A stretch of DNA of 64,000 bases from Microbacterium sp. AG238 (GCF_003610405.1 NZ_RAQC01000001.1:186001-250000), one strand, 5' to 3'. Shown: positions 35,117 to 44,645, numbered from the stretch's first letter. Program-made: numbers and translations. The notes: generated by a model not told the origin, from the sequence alone.

Positions 35117-38023
35117 GTGACCACGACCTCAGCGCCGAACCCGGCCACACCCAGCAGATCCCGCCGCGCCGTCGGCATCACCCTCGCCGTCATCGCGGCC
35201 GTGGTGGTGGCCTTCTTCATCTTCGCGAGCCTCTACGCCGATTGGCTGTGGTTCCGGCAGCTCGGCTTCGACGGTGTACTGGTGACCCAGTGGACCGCTC
35301 GCGCGATCATGTTCGTCGTCGGATTCGTCGCGATGGCGGTACCCGTCTGGCTCTCGATCCAGCTCGCGTACCGGTTGCGGCCGGTGTACGCGCGTCTGAG
35401 CTCGCAGCTCGACCGCTATCAGGAGGTCGTCGAGCCGCTGCGCCGTCTGGGCATGTGGGGTATCCCGACCTTCTTCGGGTTCTTCGCCGGCTTCGCAGCA
35501 TCCGCGCAATGGGAGACCGTGGCGCTCTGGCTCAACGGGGGCACCACCGGCACCACCGACCCGCAGTTCGGGCTCGACACCGGCTTCTACCTCTTCACGC
35601 TGCCGTTCCTCTCGGCGGCCGTGGGGTTCGTCTCGGCGATCGTCATCGTGTGCCTGCTGGTGACCGCCCTCGTGTCGTACCTGTACGGCTCCGTCCGGGT
35701 CGGACAGCGCGAGCTGCGGATCTCGAAGTCGGCGCGCATCCAGCTCGCCGTCATCGCCGGCATCTACCTGCTGGTCCAGGGCGTGAGCATCTGGATCGAC
35801 CGGTACCGCACCCTGGTCACGCCGAACGACCGCATCACGGGCGCCGCGTACGTGGACGTCAACGCCGTCATCCCCGGGCAGACGATCCTCGCGATCGCCG
35901 CTGCGATCGTGGCGGTGCTCTTCTTCGTCACCGCGATCATCGGCCGCTGGCGCTTCCCGCTCATCGGCACGGGGCTCCTGGTCGTGACCTCCCTCGTGGT
36001 CGGCGTCGCCTACCCGTGGTTCGTCAACAACGTGCAGGTGCGTCCGAACCAGCTGACGCTCGAGTCGCAGTACTACGAGCGCAACATCGAGGGCACGAAG
36101 GCCGCGTACGGCATCGCCGGACTCGAGAAGACCGACTTCCAGGCCGTCACCGACGTCGAGCCGGGTCAGCTGCGCGCCGATGCAGACACGACCGCGTCGA
36201 TCCGCATCATGGACCCCGCCATCATCGGACCGACGGTGCGCCAGATCGAGCAGTACCGCTCGTACTACCAGTTCGCCGAGCCTCTCGACGTCGACCGCTA
36301 CGAGATCGACGGACAGTCGCAGGACACCGTCGTCTCGGTTCGCGAGCTCAACGTCAACCAGCTCGGTGACGCGGCCTCGTGGTACAACACGACCCTCGTC
36401 TACACCCACGGCTACGGCATGGTGGCCGCCAAGGGCAACGAGCGCACGGCCGACGGCAACCCGGTCTTCGTCGAGCGCGGCATCCCGGCATCCGGAGAGC
36501 TGACGGCCGGCCAGGCGTACGAGCCGCGCGTGTACTTCGGCGAGTTCTCGCCCACGTACTCGATCGTCGGCGCCCCCGAGGGCTCGTCGCCCATCGAGCT
36601 CGACTACCCGCGCGGTCAGGAGGGCGAGAGCCAGACGAAGACGACGTTCGAGGGCGACGGCGGTCCCTCGATCGGCGACGTCTTCCACCGTCTGATCTAC
36701 TCGCTGAAGTTCCAGTCGACGGACATCCTGTTCTCGGACGCCATCAACGACGACTCGCAGATCCTCTACGACCGCGACCCCGCGACGCGCGTGCAGAAGG
36801 TGGCGCCGTACCTCGAGCTCGACAACGACCCGTACCCCTCGGTCGTCGACGGGCGCATCGTGTGGATCGTCGACGGCTACACGTTGAGTGCCAACTACCC
36901 GTACTCGTCGATCGTCAGCCTCAGCGACGCGATCTCGGATTCGTCGAACCCGCAGCCCCGCGTCGCACTCGACAACATCAACTACATCCGCAACTCGGTG
37001 AAGGCGACGGTCGACGCGTACTCGGGCGAGGTGACGCTGTACGCGTGGGACGAGACCGACCCGCTGCTGCAGGCCTGGCAGAAGGTCTACCCCAACACGC
37101 TCAAGCCGATCAGCGACATGAGCGGCGATCTCATGAGCCATGTCCGGTACCCCACCGACCTGTTCAAGGTGCAGCGCGCGATGCTCGGCACCTACCACGT
37201 CGACACGGCGCAGTCGTTCTACTCGCGCGACAACGCGTGGAAGACGCCGAACGACCCGCAGCAGGACACGCAGCTGCAGCCGCCGTACTACCTGACGATG
37301 AAGATGCCCGGCCAGGACGCGCCGTCGTACTCGATGTTCTCGTCCTTCATCCCCGGTGGTCAGGACACCCGTAACGTTCTGATGGGCTACCTCTCGGTCG
37401 ACTCCGACGCCGGTTCCGAAGCGGGTGTCGTCAGCGGTGAGTACGGCAAGCTGCGGATGCTCGAGGTCAATGCCGAGACGCCCGTCCCCGGCCCCGGCCA
37501 GGTGCAGAACACGTTCAACGCCGACCCCGTCGTGTCGTCGTTCTCGAACATCCTGCGTCAGGGACAGTCCGAGGTCATCAACGGCAACCTCCTGACGCTG
37601 CCCGTCGGCGGCGGCCTGCTCTACGTGCAGCCTGTGTTCGTGCAGTCGAGCGGGGCGACAAAGCTCCCGACGCTGCAGAAGGTGCTCGTCGGTTTCGGCG
37701 ATCAGGTCGCTTTCGAGGACACCCTGCAAGCGGCCCTCGACAAGCTGTTCGGCGGTGACTCGGGCGCGAGCACGGGAGACACGGATGTCGTGCCCGAGCC
37801 GAGCCCCGGCGACGAGGCGACTCCGGGCACCGGTGACGGCGGGACCGCGCCGACGACACCCGCCGCGGACTACCAGGCGGCGCTGAACCAGGCGCGCGAT
37901 GCTCTCGCCGAGCGAAACACGGCGATGCAGAACGCTGACTGGGCGGCGTACGGTGCAGCGGATGCCAAGCTCACGGAGGCGATCTCGCGCCTGCTCGAGC
38001 TCGGTGAGCAGGGCCAGAACTGA
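35117..38023 (+). CDS. UPF0182 family large membrane protein
   Basis: This is a 968-residue protein of the UPF0182 (COG1615) family, the Rv3193c counterpart. About seven membrane helices occupy residues 15-320, then a long extracytoplasmic region contains conserved blocks such as QYYERNIEGTKAAYGIAGLE and SYSMFSSFIPGG. An acidic Gly/Thr/Pro linker (about 890-920) leads to a C-terminal helical segment (ADYQAALNQARDALAERN). Function is unestablished. A perfect 19-bp hairpin follows the stop. Confidence 0.93.
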   Translation: MTTTSAPNPATPSRSRRAVGITLAVIAAVVVAFFIFASLYADWLWFRQLGFDGVLVTQWTARAIMFVVGFVAMAVPVWLSIQLAYRLRPVYARLSSQLDRYQEVVEPLRRLGMWGIPTFFGFFAGFAASAQWETVALWLNGGTTGTTDPQFGLDTGFYLFTLPFLSAAVGFVSAIVIVCLLVTALVSYLYGSVRVGQRELRISKSARIQLAVIAGIYLLVQGVSIWIDRYRTLVTPNDRITGAAYVDVNAVIPGQTILAIAAAIVAVLFFVTAIIGRWRFPLIGTGLLVVTSLVVGVAYPWFVNNVQVRPNQLTLESQYYERNIEGTKAAYGIAGLEKTDFQAVTDVEPGQLRADADTTASIRIMDPAIIGPTVRQIEQYRSYYQFAEPLDVDRYEIDGQSQDTVVSVRELNVNQLGDAASWYNTTLVYTHGYGMVAAKGNERTADGNPVFVERGIPASGELTAGQAYEPRVYFGEFSPTYSIVGAPEGSSPIELDYPRGQEGESQTKTTFEGDGGPSIGDVFHRLIYSLKFQSTDILFSDAINDDSQILYDRDPATRVQKVAPYLELDNDPYPSVVDGRIVWIVDGYTLSANYPYSSIVSLSDAISDSSNPQPRVALDNINYIRNSVKATVDAYSGEVTLYAWDETDPLLQAWQKVYPNTLKPISDMSGDLMSHVRYPTDLFKVQRAMLGTYHVDTAQSFYSRDNAWKTPNDPQQDTQLQPPYYLTMKMPGQDAPSYSMFSSFIPGGQDTRNVLMGYLSVDSDAGSEAGVVSGEYGKLRMLEVNAETPVPGPGQVQNTFNADPVVSSFSNILRQGQSEVINGNLLTLPVGGGLLYVQPVFVQSSGATKLPTLQKVLVGFGDQVAFEDTLQAALDKLFGGDSGASTGDTDVVPEPSPGDEATPGTGDGGTAPTTPAADYQAALNQARDALAERNTAMQNADWAAYGAADAKLTEAISRLLELGEQGQN

Positions 38024-38033
38024 CCCACCCGCA

Positions 38034-38075
38034 ACGCAGAGAGGGCCCCGACTCCGGTCGGGGCCCTCTCTGCGT
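38034..38075 (+). terminator. Strong hairpin terminator
   Basis: ACGCAGAGAGGGCCCCGAC pairs perfectly with GTCGGGGCCCTCTCTGCGT over 19 bp around TCCG. It ends the UPF0182 transcript and may also stop the mevalonate operon coming from the other side. Confidence 0.88.
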
Positions 38076-38120
38076 GAGCCCCGCCCTGCGCCCTACCCCG
38101 GGCCGAGTGGCCAAGATGCA

Positions 38121-38158
38121 CGAACGCACGGTGCCAGGGGGCTGGAACCGTGCGTTCG
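38121..38158. repeat. Inverted repeat, possibly a dispersed element
   Basis: CGAACGCACGGT (38121-38132) pairs with ACCGTGCGTTCG (38147-38158) around a 14-base loop. It is separate from the terminator at 38034-38075. GTGCGTT occurs once more at about 38174. Its form is that of a palindromic intergenic repeat, but a single copy in this window cannot prove a family. Confidence 0.65.
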
Positions 38159-38193
38159 CGCGCTCTCGCGGAGCGTGCGTTGAGAGGGGAGGG

Positions 38194-39348
38194 TCAGTCG
38201 CGGGTGTAGCGGCGGGCCCGGGCCGAGAGGCCGGCGAAGTGGAACGGACCGGGGGACTCGGGGGCGATCGTCACGTCGACGGTGCTGTCGCGGTGCGCCG
38301 CATCGTGGAGGTCGCGGTAGGTCGGGACGTCGACCGGGGTGCGTGCGGCGAGGATGGCCTCGGTCTCCGCTCCGCGCGTCGCGTCGCGGTAACCCGGCTG
38401 CACGACGAGCGTGAAGAACTCGCTCACCGACCCCGAACCGTAGCTGAACAGGCCGATGCGCGATCCCGTGAGGTCGTTCTCGCCTTCGAGGAGCGCGGCC
38501 AGGGCGATGTAGAGCGATGCGGTGTACGAGTTGCCGATCCGGCGGTTGTAGCCTGTCGTGGCCGTCACCAGCTCCGGGTCGAGCTCGACGCCCAGGTGCT
38601 GCCCGAGAGCGCGGTGCGCTTTGACCGCCATCTTGGTGAACGGCTGGTGGTGGCAGAACCAGTCGATCTGGTCGATGTCGACTCCGCCGCGCGAGCGGTA
38701 GTCATCCCACGCGCCGGCGACGCCGTCGAGGTAGGCGCTGACCGAGAGCTTTCCGTCGACGACGGCGGTCACACTGTCGTTCGGCCGCCAGAAGTCGTCG
38801 ACCTCGGCGGTGTAGACGCCCGCAGCGGTCTCGAGGACCGCGATGGCCGGGTCGGCGGAGACGAGGAAGGCGACCGCCCCGGCACCCTGCGTGGGCTCGG
38901 CCGCGGTGTCGAGCTCGTAACGGGCGACGTCGCTCGCGATGACGAGCACACGCTCGTCGGGGTTGCGTGCGATGAGACCCGCAGCAGCCTGAAGAGCGGC
39001 CGTCGCGGAGTAGCAGGCCTGCTTCAGCTCGACGACGCGCACCGACCGGGGCAGACCGAGCAGCTCGTGCACGTGCACGCCGGCTGCGCGCGACTGGTCG
39101 ATGCCGGTCTCGGTCGCGAAGAACAGCGTACGGATGCCGTCGACGCCGTGGCGGTCGATGATGCGCTGCGCGGCGGCGGCTCCCATCGTGACGATGTCTT
39201 CGTCGAGGCCCGGGATGCTCATCTGCTCCTGACCGAGCCCGATGCGGAACTTCGCGGGATCGATGTCGGCGCGTGCCGCGAGGTCGTCGAGCTCGACGAC
39301 GTGCGAGGCGGTGGCGACGGCGAGGTCGTGGATGCCGATGGTGGTCAC
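38194..39348 (-). CDS. mvaS: Hydroxymethylglutaryl-CoA synthase
   Basis: This 384-residue enzyme condenses acetyl-CoA with acetoacetyl-CoA to HMG-CoA, the first committed step of the mevalonate pathway. The catalytic Cys is in LKQACYSATAAL, the general base Glu in FFATETGIDQS and the His in DWFCHHQPFTKM. It is the last gene of the six-gene operon. The GTG start overlaps the reductase stop by four bases. No acetoacetyl-CoA thiolase gene is in the window. Confidence 0.95.
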   Translation of the reverse strand: MTTIGIHDLAVATASHVVELDDLAARADIDPAKFRIGLGQEQMSIPGLDEDIVTMGAAAAQRIIDRHGVDGIRTLFFATETGIDQSRAAGVHVHELLGLPRSVRVVELKQACYSATAALQAAAGLIARNPDERVLVIASDVARYELDTAAEPTQGAGAVAFLVSADPAIAVLETAAGVYTAEVDDFWRPNDSVTAVVDGKLSVSAYLDGVAGAWDDYRSRGGVDIDQIDWFCHHQPFTKMAVKAHRALGQHLGVELDPELVTATTGYNRRIGNSYTASLYIALAALLEGENDLTGSRIGLFSYGSGSVSEFFTLVVQPGYRDATRGAETEAILAARTPVDVPTYRDLHDAAHRDSTVDVTIAPESPGPFHFAGLSARARRYTRD

Positions 39349-40391
39349 TTCGTGGAATCCTTCCGGCGCTCGAGGAGCAGGTGCGACTGCATGAGCTCCC
39401 CGGGGTTGGTCTGGGCGGCGAGCAGGGAGAGCTCACCGCAGAGGACGGTGGCGGCGATCAGACCGGCGAGGCGCCGGGCGTTCTCGCCGGCGGGGCGCTC
39501 GTCGCGGCAGCCGAGGCGGGCGAGGGCGTCGTCGACGGCCGGCAGGTCCTTGCCGTTGCCGACGGTGCCGACGATGAGGTGGGGGAGAGTGCACGAGAAG
39601 TACAGGTCGCCGTCTCCGCGCACCTCGGCCCACGTGAACCCCTGGGAGCCCTCGACGATGTTGGCGGCATCCTGACCCGTGGCCAGGTAGAACGCCAGGA
39701 GCATGTTGGCGTAGTGGGCGTTGGCCGAACGCAGCGCGCCCGCGATGGTCGATCCGACGAGGTTCTTCTGCACGTTGAGGTCGACGATGCGCTGCGCGGT
39801 CGAACGCAGTTGCTTGTCGACCAGTTCGGCCGGGATGAGGATCTCGGCGATGACGTTGCGCCCGCGTCCGAGGATGCCGTTGACGGCGGTGGCTTTCTTG
39901 TCGGTGCAGTAGTTGCCCGAGATCGAGCCGTACGAGAGCTCGGGGTGCCACGAGAGAACCCGCTCCATCAGGGTCTCCGCGGCGAAGGTCACCATGTTGT
40001 GGCCCGAGGCGTCGCCCGTTGTCAGCGCGAAGCGCACGTACAGGAGGTTGCCGACGATCTCGGTGTCGAGATCGATGAGCTTCGCATGCCGGCTGCGCTC
40101 GGAGACGGCCGCGGCGAGCTCGTCAAAGCGTGCGACGATCGCGCGGGAGGCGGTGACGGCGGCGGCAGCGGTCTCGGCGACGAAGAGCGACGAGCGCGTC
40201 ATCCGTTCGTCCACCACCGTCACCCGGATGCCGTCGTCGACGAGCCGGGAGATGCGGGCCCCCCGTCCGACCGAGGGCCACAGCGGCGATTCGTAGGTCG
40301 CGAGGGGCACCTCCTGCTCGGTCTCGACGTCACCGGTCAGCCGGAGCGGCCCCACCCAGCGGAGGGGGATCGGGGTGAACTCGGCGCTCAT
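39345..40391 (-). CDS. mvaA: Hydroxymethylglutaryl-CoA reductase, class I type
   Basis: This 348-residue enzyme reduces HMG-CoA to mevalonate, probably with NADPH. Visible blocks are GDASGHNMVTF, GNYCTDKKATAVN (catalytic Asp-Lys-Lys, class I style), LIVGTVGNGK (dinucleotide loop) and the C-terminal MQSHLLLERRKDS with the catalytic His. There is no membrane anchor. It is coupled by four-base overlaps to idi2 upstream and mvaS downstream. The longer in-frame extension upstream overlaps idi2 fully and is rejected. Confidence 0.95.
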   Translation of the reverse strand: MSAEFTPIPLRWVGPLRLTGDVETEQEVPLATYESPLWPSVGRGARISRLVDDGIRVTVVDERMTRSSLFVAETAAAAVTASRAIVARFDELAAAVSERSRHAKLIDLDTEIVGNLLYVRFALTTGDASGHNMVTFAAETLMERVLSWHPELSYGSISGNYCTDKKATAVNGILGRGRNVIAEILIPAELVDKQLRSTAQRIVDLNVQKNLVGSTIAGALRSANAHYANMLLAFYLATGQDAANIVEGSQGFTWAEVRGDGDLYFSCTLPHLIVGTVGNGKDLPAVDDALARLGCRDERPAGENARRLAGLIAATVLCGELSLLAAQTNPGELMQSHLLLERRKDSTK

Positions 40392-41467
40392 CGCGGGTCC
40401 TTCCCGCCGGCGCGGTGCGCCAGGCTGTCGATGTCGATGCCCCGGGCGCGGGCGTACTCCGCCGCGCGTCCGTGGATGATCAGGTCGGTTCGGCGGAGGT
40501 CGTCCGGACGGGTCGCCCCCACCAGCGAATGCAACGCCGTGAGGTGGTCTGACCATTCCCGGATGCGAGAAATCAGCGCTTCCGCGCCCCCGTCGAGCAC
40601 GACGGAAAGGAACGACCCGGACGCGCCGACCGCTCGGGCGCCGAGCGCGAGACCGCGGGCGACGTCGAGGGGGGTCCGGACCCCTCCCGAAGCGAGCAGC
40701 ACGGGAGCGTCGGTCGGTGCCTCCAGCAGGCATTCGACGGCCGACTGCCCCCACCCGGCGAGGTAGGCGTAGTCGCGGCCCGAGCGGCGGTCGTTCTCGA
40801 TGCGCATGAAGTCGGTCCCGCCGACCCCCGAGACGTCGGCGAAGCGCACGCCCATGCCACCGAGCCGGGAGAGCGTCTCGGCGCTCAGGCCGAATCCGAC
40901 CTCCTTCACCACGACGGGGACGTCGACGGCGGCGACGATGGCTTCGAGGGATGCCGGCCAGCTCGAGAACGAGCGGCTGCCCTCGGGCATGACGGTCTCC
41001 TGCATCGCATTGACATGCACCTGGAGGGCGTTGGCCGCCAGGGCGTCGACGGCACGCTGCGCGTCCTCGGGCGATCGCTCGATACCGACGTTGGCCATGA
41101 CGAAGCCATCGGGGTTCTCGTCGCGAATGACGCGGAAGGTCCCCATCAGCTCGGGATTGTCGAGCGCGATGCTCAGCGAACCGGAGGCGATCGCGACGCC
41201 CGTCTCGCGCGCGGCGATCGCGAGGTCGCGGTTGATCGCGCCGGTCGAAGCGCTGCCTCCGGTCATGGCGTTGACGTAGAACGGCAGTGCCCAGCGCGTC
41301 CCGGCGACCTCGACGCCGAGGTCGACGCGGTCGGCATCGACACCCGCGAGGGCGTGGTGGACGAAACGCACGTCGTCCCAGCCATTGGGTCGGGGCGACT
41401 CCTTCTGCTGTGCGGCGGCCAGACGGACGTGGTCGTCCTTGCGCTCGGAGGCCTGTTCAGCCGGCAT
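40388..41467 (-). CDS. fni: Isopentenyl-diphosphate delta-isomerase, type II (FMN)
   Basis: This 359-residue FMN and NAD(P)H-dependent TIM barrel interconverts IPP and DMAPP. Motifs are RKDDHVRLA, NAMTGGS, VVKEVGFG, VSGVGGTDF, LASGGVRT and GARAVGASG (phosphate-binding loops). It is unrelated to type I isomerase. It overlaps mvaK2 by 11 bases and the reductase by four. Its place inside the operon is the same as in Streptomyces mevalonate clusters. Confidence 0.95.
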   Translation of the reverse strand: MPAEQASERKDDHVRLAAAQQKESPRPNGWDDVRFVHHALAGVDADRVDLGVEVAGTRWALPFYVNAMTGGSASTGAINRDLAIAARETGVAIASGSLSIALDNPELMGTFRVIRDENPDGFVMANVGIERSPEDAQRAVDALAANALQVHVNAMQETVMPEGSRSFSSWPASLEAIVAAVDVPVVVKEVGFGLSAETLSRLGGMGVRFADVSGVGGTDFMRIENDRRSGRDYAYLAGWGQSAVECLLEAPTDAPVLLASGGVRTPLDVARGLALGARAVGASGSFLSVVLDGGAEALISRIREWSDHLTALHSLVGATRPDDLRRTDLIIHGRAAEYARARGIDIDSLAHRAGGKDPR

Positions 41468-42599
41468 GGTGCTCTCCTTCCGGCGGGTGCACGCCGATCG
41501 TGAGGTGTCGGATGTCGTTGGTCTCCCAGACCCGCAGCATCCCGGCGACGTCGGAGTCGGCGGGCGCGAGGACGATGCCGCAGTCGCCGCCACCGGCGCC
41601 GGAAGGCTTACCGGCGGCGCCGATCGCCTCGGCCGCATCGCACAGGACGCGCAGCCGGTCGGTCTCGATGGTCACGCCCGTCCGCGCCCCGAGCGCCTGC
41701 AGGAGACGTCGGTTGCGGCGCAGCGCGTCGAGAGCGAGCTCGTCGTCGGATCCCGCGCGGCCGGCGTCATCGGGGCGGACGGCGAGTGCGCGCCACAGGT
41801 CGCCGACGCATGCGCGTGAGGCCTCGAGGAACCCGGTGTGCGCGTCGCCGGCGACGTTCGTGCCGCGCGAGACGCCGCTCACCAGGCGCTCGGTGGAGGC
41901 AGGGTGCCCAGTCCACCCGACGATCAGGTCGAGGCCGGACGGGGGAGTGAGGCGGATGATCTCCGCGCCGTCCCAGGCATCCGATCCGAGCACCGCTGCG
42001 ACGCCGCGCTCGCGTCGTGCCGCGCGCAGCCGCTCTCGATCGGGCGAGCGGTACCCGATCCACCCGCCGTAGGTGCTCGCGGCGACGTCGCCTCCCGAAG
42101 CGTTCGGGGCGACGGCGATGGTGGCGAGCATCGCAAGCTCGTAGCGCCCGCGGGTGCCGAGGTCGAAGCCGTAGAACCGGTCGATCGCGGCGATCGTCGC
42201 GACGGTCACGGCGGCTGACGACCCGAGCCCGAACTTGCGGCCGCTGGGATCGTCGAGGCCGCTCTCGATGAACAGGTCGAAGAAACGCGGACGCAGGCCC
42301 CGTTCGGCGCGCAGCCGCTCGGATGCCTCGATCGCAGCGATGACGTAGTCGTACGGATGGTGCTCGCGGTCGAGGGTCAGCCCGTCCTGGCCGCGGGTCC
42401 AGCGCACGGGCATCCTGCTGTACTCGGGCGAGTGGATGCTGCCCTCGTCGACGCTCTCGGTGAGTGACACCGTCAGGTAGCGGTCGACGGCGATGAGTAC
42501 GGCGGGCTCGCCGGGGGAGACGACAGCGTACTCACCCGCGATGAAGAGCTTGCCGGGCGCGTGCACGACGATCGCGCCGGTCGGGTCGGCAGGCGTCAT
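41457..42599 (-). CDS. mvaK2: Phosphomevalonate kinase (GHMP family)
   Basis: This 380-residue kinase converts mevalonate 5-phosphate to the diphosphate. GHMP motifs are APGKLFIAGEYAVV (motif 1), KFGLGSSAAVTVAT (motif 2, ATP loop) and GKPSGAGGGDCGIVL (motif 3). The size and GEYAVV motif distinguish it from mevalonate kinase (GEHAVV) at the head of the operon. It overlaps both neighbours (four bases with mvaD, 11 with fni). Confidence 0.95.
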   Translation of the reverse strand: MTPADPTGAIVVHAPGKLFIAGEYAVVSPGEPAVLIAVDRYLTVSLTESVDEGSIHSPEYSRMPVRWTRGQDGLTLDREHHPYDYVIAAIEASERLRAERGLRPRFFDLFIESGLDDPSGRKFGLGSSAAVTVATIAAIDRFYGFDLGTRGRYELAMLATIAVAPNASGGDVAASTYGGWIGYRSPDRERLRAARRERGVAAVLGSDAWDGAEIIRLTPPSGLDLIVGWTGHPASTERLVSGVSRGTNVAGDAHTGFLEASRACVGDLWRALAVRPDDAGRAGSDDELALDALRRNRRLLQALGARTGVTIETDRLRVLCDAAEAIGAAGKPSGAGGGDCGIVLAPADSDVAGMLRVWETNDIRHLTIGVHPPEGEHHAG

Positions 42600-43564
42600 T
42601 CGCCTGCTCGCGTCACCAGAGCGGCGGCGGGGCCCGGGCGGGCGACGGCGAGCTCGGCGAGCCCGTCGAGCGACGCGGTCACAGCGCTGACCGCGTCAGG
42701 CCGGGTCAGCACGACGACGTTCGGACCGGCGTCCGCGGTCGCCCAGGCTTCGACACCGGCTTCGCGCAGGGCTGCGACACGGTCGAAGATCTCGACGCTG
42801 ACGGGGCTGAGGTAGCGGATCGGCGGGTCGCACGACTGGATCAGCGCGTGCATCCGCAGGGCGTTCACCTCGGTGATGCGTCCAAGCCGCTCGACGTCAC
42901 CCGCGCGGCACGCCTCCGCCGCGGCCTCGAGACTCTCTGCCGTCGAGGAGACCCACGCCGGGTAGAACGGTGACGTGAGCACCGTGCGGCGCATGGCCTC
43001 GCGGCTGGAGACCGGCTTCTCTCGCTTCTCGACCATGGCGACGACCATCGCGAGGTCGGGCGCGTCGACGGGCTCCGCGAAAGAGGTCTCGTCGCCGTCG
43101 CCCGCATGCCAGATCGCGAAACCGGGTATGACCGACCGTGATGCGGACCCCGAGCCGCGCCGGGCGAGGCGACTGAGGGCGCGGGTGTCGAGATCGAGCC
43201 CGTACGCGCGGGCGGCAGCCACGGCCAGAGCCGCGAAGCCCGAGGCCGACGATGCGAGCCCCGCGGCTGACGGGACCGTGTTGACGGTGTCGACCCGAGC
43301 CGCGACCGAGCTGCCCGCGAGCTCCCGCACGATGTCGAGGAATCGCGAGACGCGCTCGGCGGGCCCGTCGACCCGCTCGTCGCCGTTGAACACGAGGACG
43401 TCACCGGTCGCGGTCTCGTCGAGGCTCACGGTCGTGGTGGTGGGGAAGATGTCGAGCGTCATCGAGAGGCTCCCCGTGGCGGGGAGGTTCAACACGCTGT
43501 CGCGTTTGCCCCAGTACTTCACGAGCGCGATGTTCGGATGCGCGATGGCTGTCGCGGTGCTCAT
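42596..43564 (-). CDS. mvaD: Diphosphomevalonate decarboxylase
   Basis: This 322-residue GHMP-fold enzyme makes IPP from mevalonate diphosphate with ATP use and CO2 loss. Motifs are ALVKYWGKRD (near residue 14), AGLASSASGFAALAVA (ATP loop) and TADAGPNVVVLT (C-terminal GHMP motif with the catalytic Asp region). It overlaps mvaK1 and mvaK2 by four bases each. Confidence 0.95.
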   Translation of the reverse strand: MSTATAIAHPNIALVKYWGKRDSVLNLPATGSLSMTLDIFPTTTTVSLDETATGDVLVFNGDERVDGPAERVSRFLDIVRELAGSSVAARVDTVNTVPSAAGLASSASGFAALAVAAARAYGLDLDTRALSRLARRGSGSASRSVIPGFAIWHAGDGDETSFAEPVDAPDLAMVVAMVEKREKPVSSREAMRRTVLTSPFYPAWVSSTAESLEAAAEACRAGDVERLGRITEVNALRMHALIQSCDPPIRYLSPVSVEIFDRVAALREAGVEAWATADAGPNVVVLTRPDAVSAVTASLDGLAELAVARPGPAAALVTRAGE

Positions 43565-44565
43565 GCGGCTCCTTCGACGGTGGTGGTCCAGACCGCGGCG
43601 GCGCCGGCGCGGGTGAGTCGTTCGCCGAGCTCGGCTGCGGCGGCGGTGTCGCGGGCGAGCGCGAGGACACAGCCGCCGCGACCGCCGCCGGTCAGTTTGG
43701 CTCCGAGCGCGTCGCCTGCCATCGCCGCGTGCACGAGGTGGTCGAGGGCCGGATCGCCGACCCCGAGCCCGTTGAGGAGCACGTGGGCGCGGCTCATCGC
43801 GCCGCCGATCGCCTCGCGATCACCGGTCGAGACGTCGCCGCGCAGCGCGGTGGCGAGCTCGCCAAGTTCGTCGAGGGTCGATTCCACGCCTCCCGGATCG
43901 CTCTCGCGGCGTTCGGCGACGGCGGCGACGGCCTCGCGCGTCCGGCCGCGGACCCCGGTGTCGGCGATGACGAAGACGAGATCAGCGCCCACGGAGACGG
44001 GCTCGATGCGGCCCCGGTCGAACCACACCGCCTTGCGAGCGCGCACCGTGCGGGCGTCGAGTCCGCTCGGCGCGCCGTGGGCGGCGCGCTCGGCGGTCTG
44101 GATCAGCTCGTGCATCATCTCGTCGTCGGCCGCGAGGCCGCACGCGCCCAGCACCGCTTCGATGACCGCCGCCGACACGGCGGCGCTCGATCCCAGCCCG
44201 CGTTCGGCAGGGATGCTGCTGTCGATGGAGATGTCGAGGGCGGCGTCCGGCCTGCCGGCGGCGGCGAGCGCTGCCCGCATGGCCGTCAGCGTCACGTTCA
44301 GCCGGTCGGGGGCGTGCACGATGGGCCCGTGATACAGGGTGCTGGCGAGATGACCGCGACCGTCCGTCGGATGCGCGTGCGCCTCGACGCCGAGAGCGCG
44401 GACGGGGATAGCGATCGCCGGGCGACCGTAGACGACGGCATGCTCGCCCAGGAGGATAGCCTTCGCACCGGCGCGGCCCGTTGCTCCGGGCTCCGCGGCC
44501 GAGCCGTGCGTTGCCACGTGCAGACGGGCGTCCGGTGCGATGGGGACGTCGGTCGGTGCAGTCAT
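43561..44565 (-). CDS. mvaK1: Mevalonate kinase
   Basis: This 334-residue GHMP kinase phosphorylates mevalonate at C5. Motifs are AKAILLGEHAVVYGRPA (motif 1), PAERGLGSSAAVSAAV (motif 2) and KLTGGGRGGCVLAL (motif 3). It is the first gene of the mevalonate operon and diverges from pyrR. The ATG at 44565 follows a TACGCT -10 by 12 bases, giving a leader of about six bases and no ribosome site. The in-frame upstream extension to 44733 would overlap pyrR and is rejected. Confidence 0.95.
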   Translation of the reverse strand: MTAPTDVPIAPDARLHVATHGSAAEPGATGRAGAKAILLGEHAVVYGRPAIAIPVRALGVEAHAHPTDGRGHLASTLYHGPIVHAPDRLNVTLTAMRAALAAAGRPDAALDISIDSSIPAERGLGSSAAVSAAVIEAVLGACGLAADDEMMHELIQTAERAAHGAPSGLDARTVRARKAVWFDRGRIEPVSVGADLVFVIADTGVRGRTREAVAAVAERRESDPGGVESTLDELGELATALRGDVSTGDREAIGGAMSRAHVLLNGLGVGDPALDHLVHAAMAGDALGAKLTGGGRGGCVLALARDTAAAAELGERLTRAGAAAVWTTTVEGAA

Positions 44566-44577
44566 GGAATTTCGTCG

Positions 44578-44583
44578 AGCGTA
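44578..44583 (-). promoter_or_regulatory. -10 box for the mevalonate operon
   Basis: TACGCT on the minus strand would place the transcript start about six bases before the mvaK1 ATG. The 144-bp gap to pyrR also holds the pyr promoter facing the other way. Confidence 0.5.
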
Positions 44584-44645
44584 ACAGTCCGCCCCGGGGC
44601 GGGACCCGAGTGTGCGCCGATGCGACCGGACGCGGTCGCGACCGC

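Noticed and set aside
35129..37729. 866-codon open frame antisense to the UPF0182 gene
   Set aside because: It is a shadow of a conserved membrane protein gene; the translation is low-complexity and charged.
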